Assembly: GCA_963277665.1 (NCBI GenBank)
Contig: OY728163.1
Location: forward strand, 1,902,538,644-1,902,602,643
DNA length: 64,000 bases
Origin: Viscum album
Lineage: Eukaryota; Streptophyta; Magnoliopsida; Santalales; Viscaceae
Direction of reading: 5' to 3'
Shown: positions 1-13,800 of the stretch, piece by piece
Numbering within the stretch: position 1 is the first letter of the stretch
Layout of the letters: each line of letters starts with the position of its first letter
Notes under the pieces: generated by a model
Databases searched by the model: none
Seen by the model: the letters and a program-made list of their open reading frames with translations, nothing else
What the model was told of the DNA's origin: nothing
Made by a program: the position numbers and the translations under genes

Positions 1-619
1 TATGTATGGGCATATACCTAAGCAGTGTCAGATGTTACTTCGTGATTGTATCTTTCCTTTGTGGTTATCCTTTATGGATTCTGGGAGACCTTCAGGGGTC
101 TCGGGGTCCCTACTGAGTAGCTTATAATCACCCCTACACGGGCTATGCCTGCACTACGTTGTGTTGGTTGCAGACGACAGACAACGCTGATCGTGGTGGA
201 GGCTTGCGGAGCAGGACGGTACCTGGAGGTGGACCACTGGGCGGGACGTACTCGGAGCTATCGGCTGGACCCGAGGAGCAGTGGAGACTTTCTGTACCCA
301 CCATTCAGGTGGGATTTTTAGTGGAATCTCGATGTTGCGGCTTTACTTTTCAGTTGCTGTTTTTCCCTTTCCAGTTGTACTTTACCTTCAGTTTGGGTTT
401 GTATACTAGCCCACTTACTTTTCCGCACTTACTGTTGTACCAGTTTTTACTTAGTGTTTACTTCTGCCTGCTTGCTCTGTGGTGTTTTTGGTTTACTTTA
501 CAAAGGCAATGCCTTCCCCTTTTCCGGGATTTATGCCTTGGTGCTAGTCACCAGCCCCTGGCCTATGGAAGGCGGGCTTGGGGTAGTCACGGCACGGGCC
601 CCGAGGACGGGTCGCGACA
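1..619 (+). mobile_element. Gypsy element A, 3' part of an LTR
   Basis: This is the terminal part of an LTR. It matches, in inverted orientation, the stretch that begins at 59203 (element B). Shared landmarks are the TATGTATGGGCATATACCTA start, the CCCCTACACGGGCTATG segment, the GCCAGGGGCTGGTGACTAGCACC segment read on the other strand, and the end GGTCGCGACA against GGTCGTGACA. Ending in ...GTCGCGACA is usual for plant Ty3/gypsy LTRs. It is clearly richer in GC than the DNA from 620 onward, which marks a younger insertion. The body of the element lies left of the window. The five bases after it, ATAAT at 620-624, are the candidate target duplication; the partner copy is outside. The open frames here (for example 159-623) are chance frames in LTR sequence. 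Confidence 0.82.
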
Positions 620-3340
620 ATAATGATCTAAATAATAGGATTAATAATAAAAATTCAAAACAAATTTGAAAAACTAAGTGGATATTACATGAAATGTAAT
701 ATTAACATTGAATTGTTAATAAACATGTATTATAAGGTAAAAATAAAACATATATTGTAATATATATATATAGGAAATTTTTTATGTTATATGTATAATA
801 AACTTATATTTATTATACCTGAGTTCTAAATGTTTTCAAAGAAACTTAGTACTTAAGGTAAGGGTTTTCTCAGCTCACTTTTATTTCTATGAGATATTTT
901 CCATATTCTCTATTTATTATTATTGTGTGGTTACTATACTAAACTATGACATGTTATATCATTAATTTAATTTACATAGTGATACTAAAAGTCTAAATTG
1001 ACGTTATTATTTCATGGGTACTACGATTCAAAAGTCAGTCAAGTAGTAATGGAATTTCATCTCACTTTTTATATTCCTGAGATGCATACCATATTCAAAA
1101 CTATTTTATTTTTTGTGGTGTATATATTACCCATTAATTAATTATATGATTATTATCATTTAATTCATTGGTTTTTATAAATCTATTTTTTAAACTCTAT
1201 TAATGGGGGTTTTATGGTCCAAAAAGATACCAAATCGATATGGTAATTTTGTCCCAAATTTTCTTCTTTGTGTTACATGTTTATTTATGCACCTATTTTC
1301 ATTTTAGCGATTTATATACTACCTTTTGACATGATATATCATAAATATAACTCTTTTATGAATATTTTAAATATCATGTAATGTTATTATCTCAAGGTTT
1401 TTTTATTCATCGTTTCAAAAGTGATATGAATGTGTTACACCAATAACATTTTTATCAGCATTGTATATGATTACTCTTAAATTGATGAAATCATATGATA
1501 TATATCTCAATAAATCTAATAAAGTTTCTTCTTATCTAGTTATTCGTTATACCTTCATGTATTAGTACCATTTTTCAGCTCCTTTGTATGCAATATAATT
1601 AATGAAGTGTTTTCAATAAAATCTGACCTTATTTCTCTATTCGATTGGAAATATGTTTTATTAAAACACAATGTTTTCAAATATGTTTAATTTTTTAAAT
1701 GATATTTTGAGATTATTTTCAAATGAAAAAGGATTTCAATTACTTTCAAATATTTCATTATATTTTTTCAAAGATATTTTCAATGAAAAATGTTATAAAA
1801 ATGTTGTCTATCTTAAAAAATTATATTTTAATGAAAAAATGATATGCTCCTCAGAAAATATTTTAAATTATTTTTGAATTCTAATTTATATATTTTAAAA
1901 GTTTTTTTTATATTGAATGGATTTTTAAAATGATTTATGTTTGAAAAAATTATTTCAAATAATGATTATTTACGTTAAGAAATCCTTTATGTGATCTTTC
2001 AAAATCATATAAGATGATATCCATTGACATAGTTTATACTTTATTGAGGATATGATCCAATGACACCATTATTTTTATATTTTTTATGGTTTATGGTTAT
2101 TATGAAATGTTTCTTATAAAACTTTTTTCTCTTCTATAGGATTCATAATGATAAAGCATATAATAATTACACTTCCTTTCACTGATTATTCAGTTATTAA
2201 ATAATTATGAAACCCATTTGTTTTCCATAAGTTATAATAGGTTGATGTGTTTATAATTACATTTTCATTTCATTGTTAATCATATTATGAATGTTTACAA
2301 CCTTTTTCATATATATGTATGATTTCATTTTATTATGGGTGGGACCATTTTTTGTTCTCCAATGAATTAGGTAATGATGAATGCCTTGTGAGTATATTTG
2401 TTATGTGTGAACCTGATTACATGTTCACAATGATAGAAGTGAACATTATCACATGTAAACATTATTATGCGCAAACCATATTACATGTGATCAAATGTTA
2501 TGAATGGACCTCATTGCATGTCTATATGATTATGAGTAAACCTTATTACATTTTCAAATTATTTTGTGTGAACATAATTACCCATTCAAAATGTTATTCA
2601 TAGACCTAGTATCATGTCCATAAGATTATTTTTTATCTTTTTTACATGTCACAATGTTATTAGTGATCCTTATTACATGTTTAAAATTTTACATGTGAAC
2701 CAGAATTCAGGATCACAATTTTATGAGTGAAATTTATTACATGTTCACAATATTATGCATGGACCTATTTTCATGTCTGTAAGAGTATGTGGGGGGATGA
2801 TTTTATGTTGTAAATCTAATTTTTAACCATTTTATATTTACAAATGTGTACAATGTTATATGTTAATGTGTATGCATAAGTTTATACTGTTTGATAATGT
2901 TATACTCTCATGACTCATCTTCTTAGATTTCTTTAGGATTAATGTCTTATTAATTTCCAATATTTATGCCATTATTTATGTTTATGATCTTTTATATATA
3001 GGGTATGATATCATAAGGATACAATTATACTCTAATTACATTATTCTCATGTTGTGATTACTTTTGTTTATCTTTTACCCATACTAAGAATTTGAGTTCC
3101 CCCCTTAATTATGTTTCATTTCCCTATGTTATGATGAAATATCTTAACTATGATTACTAAAGAGGAAGATAATTATGGCATAAATTGATGATCTTTCACC
3201 AGGATTAAAGATTATGTTTCCAATTTTTGAAGCACACTAATCTATTATGGTTATCAAGCTTGTATTTTTTGTAATATGCAAGAATATTCATCTAAAATGA
3301 TGTAATATCCTTGTTTGTTAATTCAGGTTCATATACACAA
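620..3340 (+). mobile_element. E2-family LTR, 5'-truncated copy
   Basis: This block aligns in pieces with the later parts of the E2 LTRs at 34611-39020 and 40689-45140. Matches are the CTTAAGGTAAGG segment at 853 (CTTGAGGTAAGG at 43449), the 'AATTATGAAACCCATTTGTTTTCC' type segment near 2200 (near 44240), the 'TTATGGGTGGGACC' segment near 2335 (near 44330), and the CCCATACTAAG segment near 3078 (CCCTTACTGATC near 44780). Relative to E2 it starts about 2.5 kb into the LTR, as expected if element A inserted here and the first half lies left of the window. The right end is approximate because the terminal 300 bp have diverged. Confidence 0.6.
2405..2792. repeat. Diverged minisatellite, about 12 units of about 32 bp
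   Basis: Successive units follow a pattern like TGAACCTTATTACATGTTCAC then a TTATGAG-like end. Each contains a (G/A)(A/T)ACC or GACC start followed by ATTACATG. The units drift and none is identical to its neighbour. The same place in the E2 LTRs (about 38300-38410 and 44410-44520) holds only about three related units of about 33 bp, so the array was probably expanded in this copy. Confidence 0.65.
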
Positions 3341-6300
3341 CCTATTTTTAAATGATTAAATGTAAACTACCTATACATGAACTACATAATTCCCTAACAT
3401 GACCACGAGATCCAAATAATGAACGCCTTGGGTGAGTATATGGGTCGATGGAATTTTATTATGCCTTGATAAATACTAGGTTCTTCATTTCAAAATTCCT
3501 ATTTTACGGGCTCAAGGTGTAGCTTGATTATCTAATTCATGATCATTACTGATAGATTTCAGTTAGCATTATTGAACATGACATTTCAGAACCTTGTTCT
3601 AGGATGTTGGACATGGTTTTTCACATCCACTTTATTTTTGGAAAAGGAATTTCACATCATTTTCATATTTCTTAGGAGTAATAACTTGGATTAGGGTTGT
3701 CAGGCTATAATTGGATGTCACCTTAAAAAATTTAGTAGAACTACTACATTGAATTTTTTTTATGATTGATAAAAATGAATGACGTTGGATATGTTGGTTC
3801 ACATCATTTATCTGGATTATTGGAAATAATGCTCTACAACCCCTATTAAGATATGTGGTCTTGTTCTAATACTTATGCAATGAGACACTTCTATCATTAT
3901 TATGATTATTCAGGGATGCCTTTCTTATATATTAGGTCTTATCTAGTATTTTTTGTATATATATGAATATATATGTATGTTAATATATAGTTCATATATA
4001 TAAATACAATATATATATATATATGGTGGCACATGCTTAGTGTTATTCTAGATTAGGTTAAGGAACAAATCGTTGGTTGGGTTTCCATGAGGAACATGAG
4101 GTTAACTTGTTTATATTTATTCATTCACAAGAAATTTATTATACCTTCACATGGTTTATTATATATTAATGGATAAGATTTATAGACACCATTTTTGTGG
4201 CCTAATATGTTTATCACACACCAAATTCAGGTCTCCATTTGTTTCTCAGACAAACATCATGGATATAGGACTTGGACCTTGTTGTTCAATGATATTTTCA
4301 TTTTGTACTAGTACTAGGCATATGAGCTTAGATATAGCAATAGATCATATACTCGAGATAACTTCCAGAGTTAGAGACATTAATTTATTTACACTTTTCA
4401 GTCAAGTTCTATTTATATATTACCTATCATATGTGTCCATTACTTGTATTGTGAATCATAAAGTTCATGAATGGTTATTTATTCATTTATTATTTATTTT
4501 CAGTTGTTATTATCTATTTCTTTTCTATTCTTCAACCTTGTCCACTTTTACATTATTATGTGTACACTTTTCTACCCTAATAATTAGGGTAAAATCTTTC
4601 TACTATACCAGTATTAGACCCTCTCTTCTCTTTAACAACCTCTAATGTATAGGGAGGTGTGCTTAAGTCTATGTGGAAAACCAGCTTGGGGAACTGTTAT
4701 CATGGATCATGGATCAAGATGATTTATTAGTTATTATAAAAATGATGATTTAAAAATTATCACCCCAAAAGGCTTTCAACCCCATGAAAACATAAATCAC
4801 ATTTTCTGATATAGATTATTGAGAGAAGACAGTGAAACATACACCATAAAACCCAAAACAAGAAAAAATATCCAAGACATCACTCTACAAAATGATATTA
4901 TCAATGTACACGAGTGAAAAAGTTTTTATGAAGGAATGAAACTAGGAATTGATGATACATTATGACATTGGACTTAAAAAACTGGTAACAACCCTCAACT
5001 TCTCAACAATGATATGTGAATTATTAAACTCTAAATAAACATAAAAATAACTGCACATGAAAACCTCAAATATCATATTTAAAAATAAATTCCTAAAAGA
5101 GTATCACTTTAAGAAACAACAACCCAATAATTATAAAAATTAGAAGAAGAAAAATTAAACATAATTAATGTACAAACATTCCTGGATGGGAATAACATAT
5201 TTTAGTCTTATGTTATGTGAGGGTACCCAGAGACTTTATTCCAAGAACACAAGCTTTATGTAATTACAATAGAAACCTCATTCCATCACCAGTACTACAT
5301 CCTGGTCACCTAAATAATTAATAAATATCCTTCATGTTCATCAAGTAATAATGATTATTGAACCAAAATATATCCCACATTTAATGATAAAATATATGAA
5401 CAATAATCACCAATGCACATACACACCCATATCAACATCCATCTCATAGGGAGTAGTCAAAAGGGACCGCAATAACATGAATATATATGGATCATCTCCG
5501 ATGGAAATGATCTCATATATATGGATAAATCATACTAGTCTTATATATATTGAAAAAATACATCATTAATTAGATACAACACAGGGAGGACATATTAAAA
5601 TTAATGAAACTAAAAATTTAAAAAAAAAATTAATTTTCTAGATCATGAAAAGTGCAATTCCCATGGAAGAGAAAGGATAAAAATTTATCACATGAAATTA
5701 AATATTGATAATCTCTCCACCATATTGATTTTCCCTCCAAAATACACATTTCTATCCCAACTCACGGAAATACTGGTAATTCCATGGATGTGTTTGAAAA
5801 CAAAATAAAACTATAAAACTATATTCTTACATAATGAAGACAGAATCTGACAATGACACCAGAAAACTAAAAACATCACCCTAAAAGTGGGATATAATAA
5901 ATATGACTACTATTTCCATAATTTTTGAAAGAGGAAAAATATTATATAAAGGAAAAATCTAACAGTTTCCACTCTATCATCATTATTATTATAATATGAA
6001 CTAGTTCTAATTTTTGTTTGTATTTTCGCCACTATTTAAAAAAGTTTACTCCATTTTGTAGGGAAGGATTCATTTTTTCATGAATATTATGGTGGTTTTA
6101 AAGTTATTTTAGGATATAATAATCATTGACTATGTCTAGGAATCTTGGAAACCTGGAAATAAATTTTAAATTGACCCATATGACCATGATTACTACATTA
6201 TTTAGGTTGTTTTTTATAAGTGTTCTTAATACGAAATACCATTCTATAAATAAATATTTAATGTTCTTATTTCTTATTAATCTAGTGAGTATAAACAAAA

Positions 6301-8900
6301 ATTTATTTTATATCAATACCCATGGGGTATAACCTGATAAAATTCCATTTTCCCATCCGGGATATGCCTTTATCACATCCAATAATATGGAAAATTAGAA
6401 ATTACTCTAGTGTTCCTATCAATTTTACTTCAACCATAAAATAATTTATCAGAAACGCATCATAAGATTTTAGTCCAAGAGAATATATGGTCGATGATAA
6501 TTCAATTCGAATTTATTTATGTGAACATCATGCAATAAGAGAGTTATTTGTGGTAAGATGTCCATAATATGGAATCAATTTTATAAAAATGAAAAGGCAT
6601 ACTCCAAATCCATTTCATCGCCTCATTGGTGAACATAAAATCCCATAGTCTTTGATACCCTTATTATGTCATGAAATAAATAATTAAACCTAATAATGGT
6701 GAAATCTACCTATTTGTGGTCCTTTTATTTATTATAAATATTATCAATATTCAACCACTTTTAACCCATACTCTCAATCAATAATTTTATAAATATAAAA
6801 TTGATTGATTTTATAATTTCAATATGGGTGATTATTTACTCAATCCTTTTTATCCAAGTCCCCACTTCTTAAGTGTCATGTATATCAATGAATTAGAGAG
6901 GATTTATGATTTGATACCCATAGATGTAATCCTTGCACTGTAGTAGAAGAGAAAAGACATAGGTCCTTGGTTTTGGTGTTTGTGAAACAATCATTCCAAT
7001 AGAGTATTGGTAAACCAAAGTGTTAATAAGTTTTAAATGGGAGGTGTACACTAAAATTAAGAATTAAAAATCCATCAAAACATATATGAAATTTATTTAA
7101 CACACAATTTTACATAAATTATCATTCAATACTAAAAAAAATACATTCCAAAAAATGAATCCGTAATTAATTATTAAATACACCCACCATAAGGAATCAA
7201 GTGGATTTTAGAAACATTCATTCCAAAAAAGAATTAAAATTTATTAGACCAATATCTTCACATCCATTGAAACATTTATAGAAAATGAAATAATATTGAA
7301 TTATTTTAGAATCAATTTTAAAAAATTTCATAATTTTTTTTAATTGATCTTAATTTTAGAAAAATCCAATGAAAGCATTAAAAATAATTTGTAAACTAAA
7401 AATTATTCCAAAGGGTCAACATGATTTCTTCTCTAAAATATCATCTATCATTGAAAATTAATTTTTTTTGGAAACACCTAAATCCAAATAATATTATGAA
7501 TTTGAAACATATTTTATAACCCTATGAAATTACCAAAATGTTTCCAAATATCTAAAGGTATTTATTTTTGTTTTAAATGTCACTTTGGAAAAATAAATAC
7601 ACTAAAAAAATACATTAATTTTTTTTCTCAAATTCATTATAAAAATAGAGAAAGGTAGAGGAAATGAATCTTAATACTCATATTATATATATTTTAATTA
7701 TTTTAAGTATAAAAACACACATCACAGTGATAGGATAACAGATCAACACCCACAAATTCAAGATACCTTAATCCAAAAAATATGGAACAAATATATAATG
7801 TTTGAAATTAAAAAAACAACTGGACAAGGAAAATGAAAGTGGGTAACTCGAGGATGACATCACATAATCTATCAATCCCAACATAGAGAACAAAACTCCA
7901 GACCATGAACTATTTTCATCCCTTCTTATCATGTCCAATTAATATGGAATCACTAGAATTTCCAATAGACGACCCATCACAGTGGAAAAAGAATCCCCAA
8001 ACTCAATACAATAAAATGTGTAAATTATAATAAATATCAGTTGTTCATGGATTAATTACATGGATTAGTTGATCTTGTTCGAATAGCCGTATTTCCATTG
8101 AGATTCAATGAGGATTGTCTACATGGTATACACATGGTCTTCGTTACCATATGCAGTAATGAGAACCCATATAAATTCCTTATAAAGATAAATATTATGT
8201 AATATATTAATGATATCAAATAAAAAAATCCCTTAAAAAATACAAAATCACAAACAAATTTTGAAGACAAAACTCAAACTAGAGGCATACTCATCATGTA
8301 CAACCCTCTTAACACATCTGTCATATTGTATAGGTGGTGATGAAGTAGCATCCTATGATAGACTGTTTTAATTTTAATATACCTAACAAAAAACTACTAT
8401 AAATCCAATAATGATAAGAAAACCCACTATGATACCATCTATAATGAAATAACCAAGAGTACCACATAGACTAGTACCAAATCTGATTATCAGCTTTATG
8501 GAACCCAATTTAGATGGACAACTTACTAGATAACCCAAGTTTTGGACACTATGTGATAAAACTTGTGGAATTTGACATGTCTATAAAAGTTTTTGAAGAT
8601 GTAGTCTTAGCTAATATGGTTGATAGTATCAAATTTTTGATCCAATACAAAAAGAATGCAATGTTCTTCAATAATTGAATGTTTTTTTATTAATCTTTCT
8701 TATGAATTTAATAGGAACAAGATATTTTCCTTTTAAAATATGATGGGGAATGAAGTATATATATATTATTGGAAGGAAGGTAAAGGAGAATATTACAGTA
8801 TCTGAACTGAATACAATAGACACTTCTAGGCCTTCTAATGTAGATAAAACATGAGATATCTTAGTGGGGAAAGAAATTGGGTAGTCTATCCAAATGAGGA
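3340..8900. other. Unassigned AT-rich intergenic DNA
   Basis: I recognise no protein domain, LTR border or RNA gene in this stretch. It contains a TA-rich simple stretch near 3950-4024 and scattered short frames without family resemblance. The 7130-7650 part, read on the minus strand, has the TTTCAAA/AAATGTTTT texture seen in E2-family LTRs (1670-1900 and 51700-51900), so an inverted LTR relic is possible but not shown. The stretch is probably old transposon debris. Confidence 0.5.
4151..4645 (+). other. Unidentified 164-codon open frame
   Basis: This is the longest uninterrupted frame in the AT-rich part of the window. The predicted product is rich in Phe, Ile, Leu, Tyr and Ser, with hydrophobic runs in its second half that could look like membrane segments. 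Such runs are also what random AT-rich DNA encodes. I see no family motif, no matching neighbour and no intron signals. It is probably a chance frame; it is recorded only for its length. Confidence 0.15.
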
Positions 8901-9576
8901 CCTTCAAAGCACCTTATAATGGCCATTCTGTTGGAAAAAGTCTACTTCATAGTGTATAGGATATCATATATAATGCTCAACCTAATGAAATAGATTCAAT
9001 GAGGATAATGCACCCCTTCCTTACATGGGGATGAACACTGATGGGCACATCTAGTTGGAGAGGCAAGTACTCTCATGGGGACCATGCCCTGATTATGTGT
9101 GGATATCTAATGGTGTGTAGGTTACTATCCATTCTCTAGAAATACAAAATTTAATAGCTGTGGAAGGATAGAATATGCAGAACATGAATGACACCATCTT
9201 GATAAAATTAGAAAGACTTCAAGATATTGTTGTAACTATGGGAACATTTGATGGAAAGAATGCATAAAGGTGTTTCTTAGAGGACACATCACCCATCCTA
9301 AGTTCTCAAGAGGTGAATAATGATAAGTAATGTTTGCACATGACTATACCTCATGAATTAATGGTGAAAAATTCTAATAGACCCCTCATTCATGTTCCCA
9401 ACACAGATAATCATGAACATGCCATGAAGGAAACCTCACCTGGTTCCCTACATATGAGTACATGTAAGGCTCATTAAGAGGAGCTACGATAGCTTCTCAT
9501 TACTACTAAAAATAGTGATCTAGATAGGGGCTTCCCAAATGTACATGCCTTTAAGAATTATAATAAGAAGGCCTCC

Positions 9577-9825
9577 ATGGATTCACACTCTCATATAGAA
9601 AAATATGTGAATAAATTTACACCCTTAAGTGTTGTGTTATGGTTTGATGATGATAATAAAATTTTAATCAATGATAAGGTTAGCATCACCTTCAATAATG
9701 TAAATGAAGATGAATCTAAAAAAGATAAATACATACAGGATATAGGCATGGATAGTGACCCAAAAGTAAATAACAATAAAACTAAAGGGAAAGAACGTAA
9801 GGGTAAAGTGACTATAGTAAAGTAA
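9577..9825 (+). pseudogene. LINE basic linker before endonuclease, likely ORF1 tail
   Basis: This open frame of 82 codons ends in a Lys-rich stretch (NKTKGKERKGKV) that precedes the endonuclease remnants by about 250 bp. Plant LINEs of this type often have a low-complexity, charged region between the nucleic-acid-binding ORF1 part and the endonuclease. I see no zinc knuckle or DUF4283 signature, so the assignment rests on position and composition only. Confidence 0.35.
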
Positions 9826-10079
9826 TGTGACCCCCCAAAAGAGGTAAAACTTATCCTTAATGGAGATAATCATTTGGAAATGTCATGGGAAATGGAATAC
9901 CCTAGCGGAAAAGGGCAATTGAGATATTGTTTTGACGTATAACCCCATGATTATTGGCATATCTGAACTGAATCTCACATTTTCTAATTGGACATTATTT
10001 AGGTGGGACTCTCTTGGATATAATGTTTTATCTCAAAAGTCACATGATATCAATATGGACAAACATTGGGTCTGAATCC

Positions 10080-10872
10080 ATTACACCATCCATAACAATG
10101 TGTTCATCAAGAAATCTCACAGTGTTCTTGTCTCTTGCAATATAGCTAGTTGTGACCTTTCATTATCATTTGTGTAGGCTTCCAAATACTACATTAGAAT
10201 AACAGAGCTATAGAGAGAGCTTAGGTTGATCTCAAAATTCATGAATCCAAAATGGGAGGCAGTATGATACATTAATACCGGGATTCATTTTGATGAAAAA
10301 ATTGGGGATAATTTCAATCATGTCGCCTCTTTGGAATTATCCAGTTATGTTGATCATTGTAAATTTTTTGAGGTTCCAATGGTGGGGGATGATTTTACAT
10401 TGATTCATTACACACTAAAAGTTAGGAAAGCGAGAAATATTGATATGTTATTTTCATAGATGGAAGACAAAAGGGCTGCTCATGGGTCTTCTTGATTCAC
10501 TCTCCCAAAACATCACTCTAATCACAATACTATTATTATGGATTTGAATAGACAAATTGAATGGTCAGGTACTATTCCATAACATTTAATAATTGCTATA
10601 TTGTAACTCCATGGTTCAAGTATCTTCTGTTAGAGTCCCAGAAAATTGAAATGAATTGGAATCTTTTCCAAAGGTTTACTCGAAAATTGAAACAAATCAT
10701 GGAGCAACTTAAAATCTGGAGAAGAGTTTTTTTTTCAAAACTAGAGATGGAAATTAGAGCTCCTGAGGAAGATATTTTAGGTATCCAGGTTAGGAATCAA
10801 CATCAATGTGACCCGTCTAGGGAGGATATTAAGGCTCATAATAGGTTGGATGAAAACTTAATGACTAAATAA
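10080..10872 (+). pseudogene. LINE endonuclease remnant and EN-RT linker
   Basis: Read across frame breaks, the first part resembles the AP-endonuclease-like domain of plant LINE ORF2, which nicks target DNA to prime reverse transcription. There is a VLVSCNIAS segment near 10122. A degenerate counterpart of the GDFN motif lies near 10255-10280, followed by HFDEKIG. A SNHNTI counterpart of the SDHxPI motif lies near 10520. From 10561 a 103-codon open frame gives the linker: SITFNNCYIVTPWFK matches the 'FRFxNxWLxHPxF' signature that follows EN, and KLKQIMEQLKIW matches the 'KLKxxKxxLKxWN' helix before RT. Catalytic residues have changed, so no activity is expected. Confidence 0.72.
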
Positions 10873-11149
10873 ATGTTTGATAAAAACCAGGGGAATTTCA
10901 ACTGGCTCAAAATATTGGTTTATGAACACAATGTTATTCCTTATATTTCATAAGGAAAAGTGGGATAAGGTTGGGAATAAATAAATCAGTATAAATGGGA
11001 AACTCTATACTTCTGAAAATGAGATCTATCAGGCTGTGGTTGATCATTTCTTGGGGTTGTACTCTTATGATGGGTTGGTGCACACACAAAAATGGTTGGG
11101 AATATCAATCCTTTCATTATGGAGAATTAAAATAATTTTCTTATGAAGA

Positions 11150-11920
11150 CCCCACTTAAAAATTAATTTAAGGAAGATTTATTCTCTCTCAATATGTAGT
11201 GGGTACCCGACCATGATGGTTTATCTAAAAAAATTAAAAATATTTGTAGGATATCTTACTAGATGATATTACTCTAGTGGTGAGGGAATTCATTGGTCAC
11301 TCCGCTATGACACATGGGATGAACTCAGGCTTTATTTCCTTGATACCTACAAATGAAAATTCACTTGATAATAATGACTTCATGCCCTTGGATCTTGGGA
11401 ATTCAATCCTCGAGTTCATTAGTAATATCATCATGAAAAGGATGGGTAGAATGTTGTAGGAATTCAACAATCTAAGTCAATTTGGATATCATATTGTGAT
11501 AATTATTCATAATTGTCTCTTCAAAACATCAAATGGTATAGATTAAATATGGAATAAATCAGTGGAATTGAATTTTTTTATCAAAATTGACATTTCTAAG
11601 GCCTTAAACACACTAAAATGGAGATTCCATATTGATTTTTTAGAGTATAAAGATTTTTAAAATGATTAATTAATCTTATAAGTTCAATAATTAGTTCTTC
11701 AAGACTATAAATTCTCATAAATGGGTATCCTGGAGTTTTTTTTCAATATTCTCAAGGGGTGAGAGACAAGAAAATCCGCTCTCAAGAATTTTTTTCCATT
11801 GTTGAGGATTACATGAGTATATGCATCAACGAACTAACTCAAATTTTTTTTTTCACCAAATTATGATTGGTAAGGATGATTTTTTCCTTCACACATGATT
11901 TATGATAATGAAATTTTGAT
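11150..11920 (+). pseudogene. LINE reverse transcriptase remnant
   Basis: Several RT blocks are visible in order. FISLIPTNEN near 11332 corresponds to the 'FITLIPKxxxP' block. LGNSI near 11395 corresponds to 'SLCNSIYK'. KIDISKAL near 11583 corresponds to motif A ('KxDisKAfD', where the catalytic Asp is replaced). SQGVRD near 11748 corresponds to the 'SRGVRQGDPLS' block. The expected YADD box near 11900 reads YDNE, so the catalytic pair is lost. A 60-codon open segment at 11277-11459 is the best preserved part. Other frames carry stops throughout. Confidence 0.8.
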
Positions 11921-13149
11921 GATTGTATAGGACTCAAAAAATGAAATCCTTTTAGTTAATTTACTCTTAATCCATTTTAAAGGATTTACAATAGATTCCA
12001 GAAGTTTGAAAAAATCCTTCTTGGACTTTGGTGACGGTATTTCAGTTGGTAGAATGCAAAGGGTAACCCAAAGACTTGGGGTAAGGAGGGGTTCTCTCCC
12101 ATTCAAAATTCATAGAGTTTCCTTATTTTGGGGTAAGGTGAAGATGTAGTAATTGAAGGAAATATATTTTGGTATTGTTAACCATATGAAAAATTGGAAA
12201 TGGAATGTAATGTCCCATGGTAGAAGGGTTTTTAATTTTAACTCTATCTTCGAATCCATGTTTTTTTATTCTATCTTAATCTATAAATGGGATGGACTCT
12301 TATCAAGGGACTTCGATGAATGTTAAATAACTTTGTATATACTGGACCAGTTTATGAAAAGAAATTGATTTCTGTTGCATGGAAGTAATGCATTAAACTA
12401 TTGGAATTGGTAGGCCTTGGGATTAAAGACCATTAGATTTTTCATGATGGACTTATCAAAAAAATTATATTGAGATTGATTTCCAATAATCCACCTGGTG
12501 ACATCCTTACTAGCATATTTAAAGGGAGACTATTGAATGGATATTAATATTTTATTACCTCAAATTTTTGGCCTTTAATCAAGAAGTAATTAAATAGGCT
12601 CATGTGTGATACTAAATAGATGGTAATATGAGGTTTTAATCTTAATTTTTGTACCAAAAAATATATTGAGAATATGTTGCAGGACCGAATGATCTTTAAA
12701 CTATTGGTAGAAAAAATTATATTAATAAATTTTTATCACATCTTCACACCTATGGTAGCTTGATCTCACAACAGGTTGAAATATCCATTTGATAATCTAC
12801 CTTCATAGATTGTGATTCCCTTGTACGGAATCCAAATTGGGTTGGGCATTTAAACATTAAGGACTTCAATAAGAATGAATGTTGGTGTTACACTCAATCA
12901 CTAACCTGGATGGTTCACTTTCACACCCATTTTATATTACCATATGATACATTGTCTTCTATAATTTCTTGAATCCTATTCTTGGGAGATAACGAAAATG
13001 CACAAAAATTGTTCATATCATGGAGTTTTACAAAGAAGATATGGATGTATGTCTATCACTTTTTTGGTCTTCAAATTAAAATAGGTACACAACTTCATGT
13101 CTTTATAGAATCATTTTTTTCATCTAATTAAAGCACATAGGTCCACAAA

Positions 13150-13800
13150 TAGCTTTTGTCCACAGTCGCTGCTAGTCTTACTTCTATATGGAGAGCCCAT
13201 AATGACATGATGTTTGAATTGAAGCACACCAATACACAGTCTAGAATGATCTCCATCCATTGGGACATATATTCTATAGATATGGTTCAAACTGGAATCA
13301 TGAATGACAACATGAATGTTGTGGGTATACATCGACTCCTGGATGTGTCATGCTAGTCACGAATACTAAAAAAAGTCTAAGTACATTCAATTGATACCTC
13401 TAATATAACCATATATCACTATGAACATATATTGAGAAACCAATGGTACACCGAGGTCCTCAGGATGCAGAGTTTTCTTCCAAAAAATAGAGGTTTTTTC
13501 AAAGGGTGTTTCAATCACTACTCTAGTATAAGGGTTTTGTATGAAGCTGAGTTATGTGAGATGATACAAGAAGTTGGATATGATTTCCAATATAACTAGA
13601 ACATATTATGGATTGAATATTACTCTAAAATTGTAGTGTAGGATTTAAAAACCTGAAAAAGTAATGTTCCTTTTCATATACTACCTCATTGGGTTAAACA
13701 TCTCAGTAATCTCCCAAAGATTAACTTGGATGTCTGAAATTATTACATGGAGAAAAATCAAGTAGTAGATGTCTTGTTAAAGAAATATAGCTCTTGAATA
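13150..13800 (+). pseudogene. LINE RNase H domain remnant
   Basis: A 66-codon open stretch (13156-13356) contains IWRAHNDMMF, the conserved 'IWRARNxxIF' segment upstream of the RNase H domain in plant LINEs. After a frame break, a EMIQEVGYDF segment near 13555 matches the central helix before the 'LWxExDS' strand. MEKNQVVDVL near 13750 matches the terminal 'REGNxxADxLA' block. This places an RNase H1-like domain at the end of ORF2, a feature of a plant L1 subgroup. It is interrupted by many stops. Confidence 0.7.

Noticed and set aside
159..669. 154- and 71-codon frames at the window start
   Set aside because: They lie inside the LTR shared with 59203-59815, where the corresponding frame is not kept.
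3248..3262. TGGTTATCAAGCTT as a decayed primer-binding site after the 620-3340 LTR
   Set aside because: It needs an insertion and a deletion to match TGGTATCAGAGC, and it falls short of where the LTR end is expected from E2.
5200..8300. Inverted gypsy pol in the left unassigned region
   Set aside because: No RT or integrase motif could be read on either strand; only a vague LTR-like texture was seen.
13120..13356. Host RNase H-type gene at 13.1-13.8 kb or 33.9-34.5 kb
   Set aside because: The first follows LINE RT in order and the second ends in a poly(A) tail, with stops in both; LINE origin explains both.
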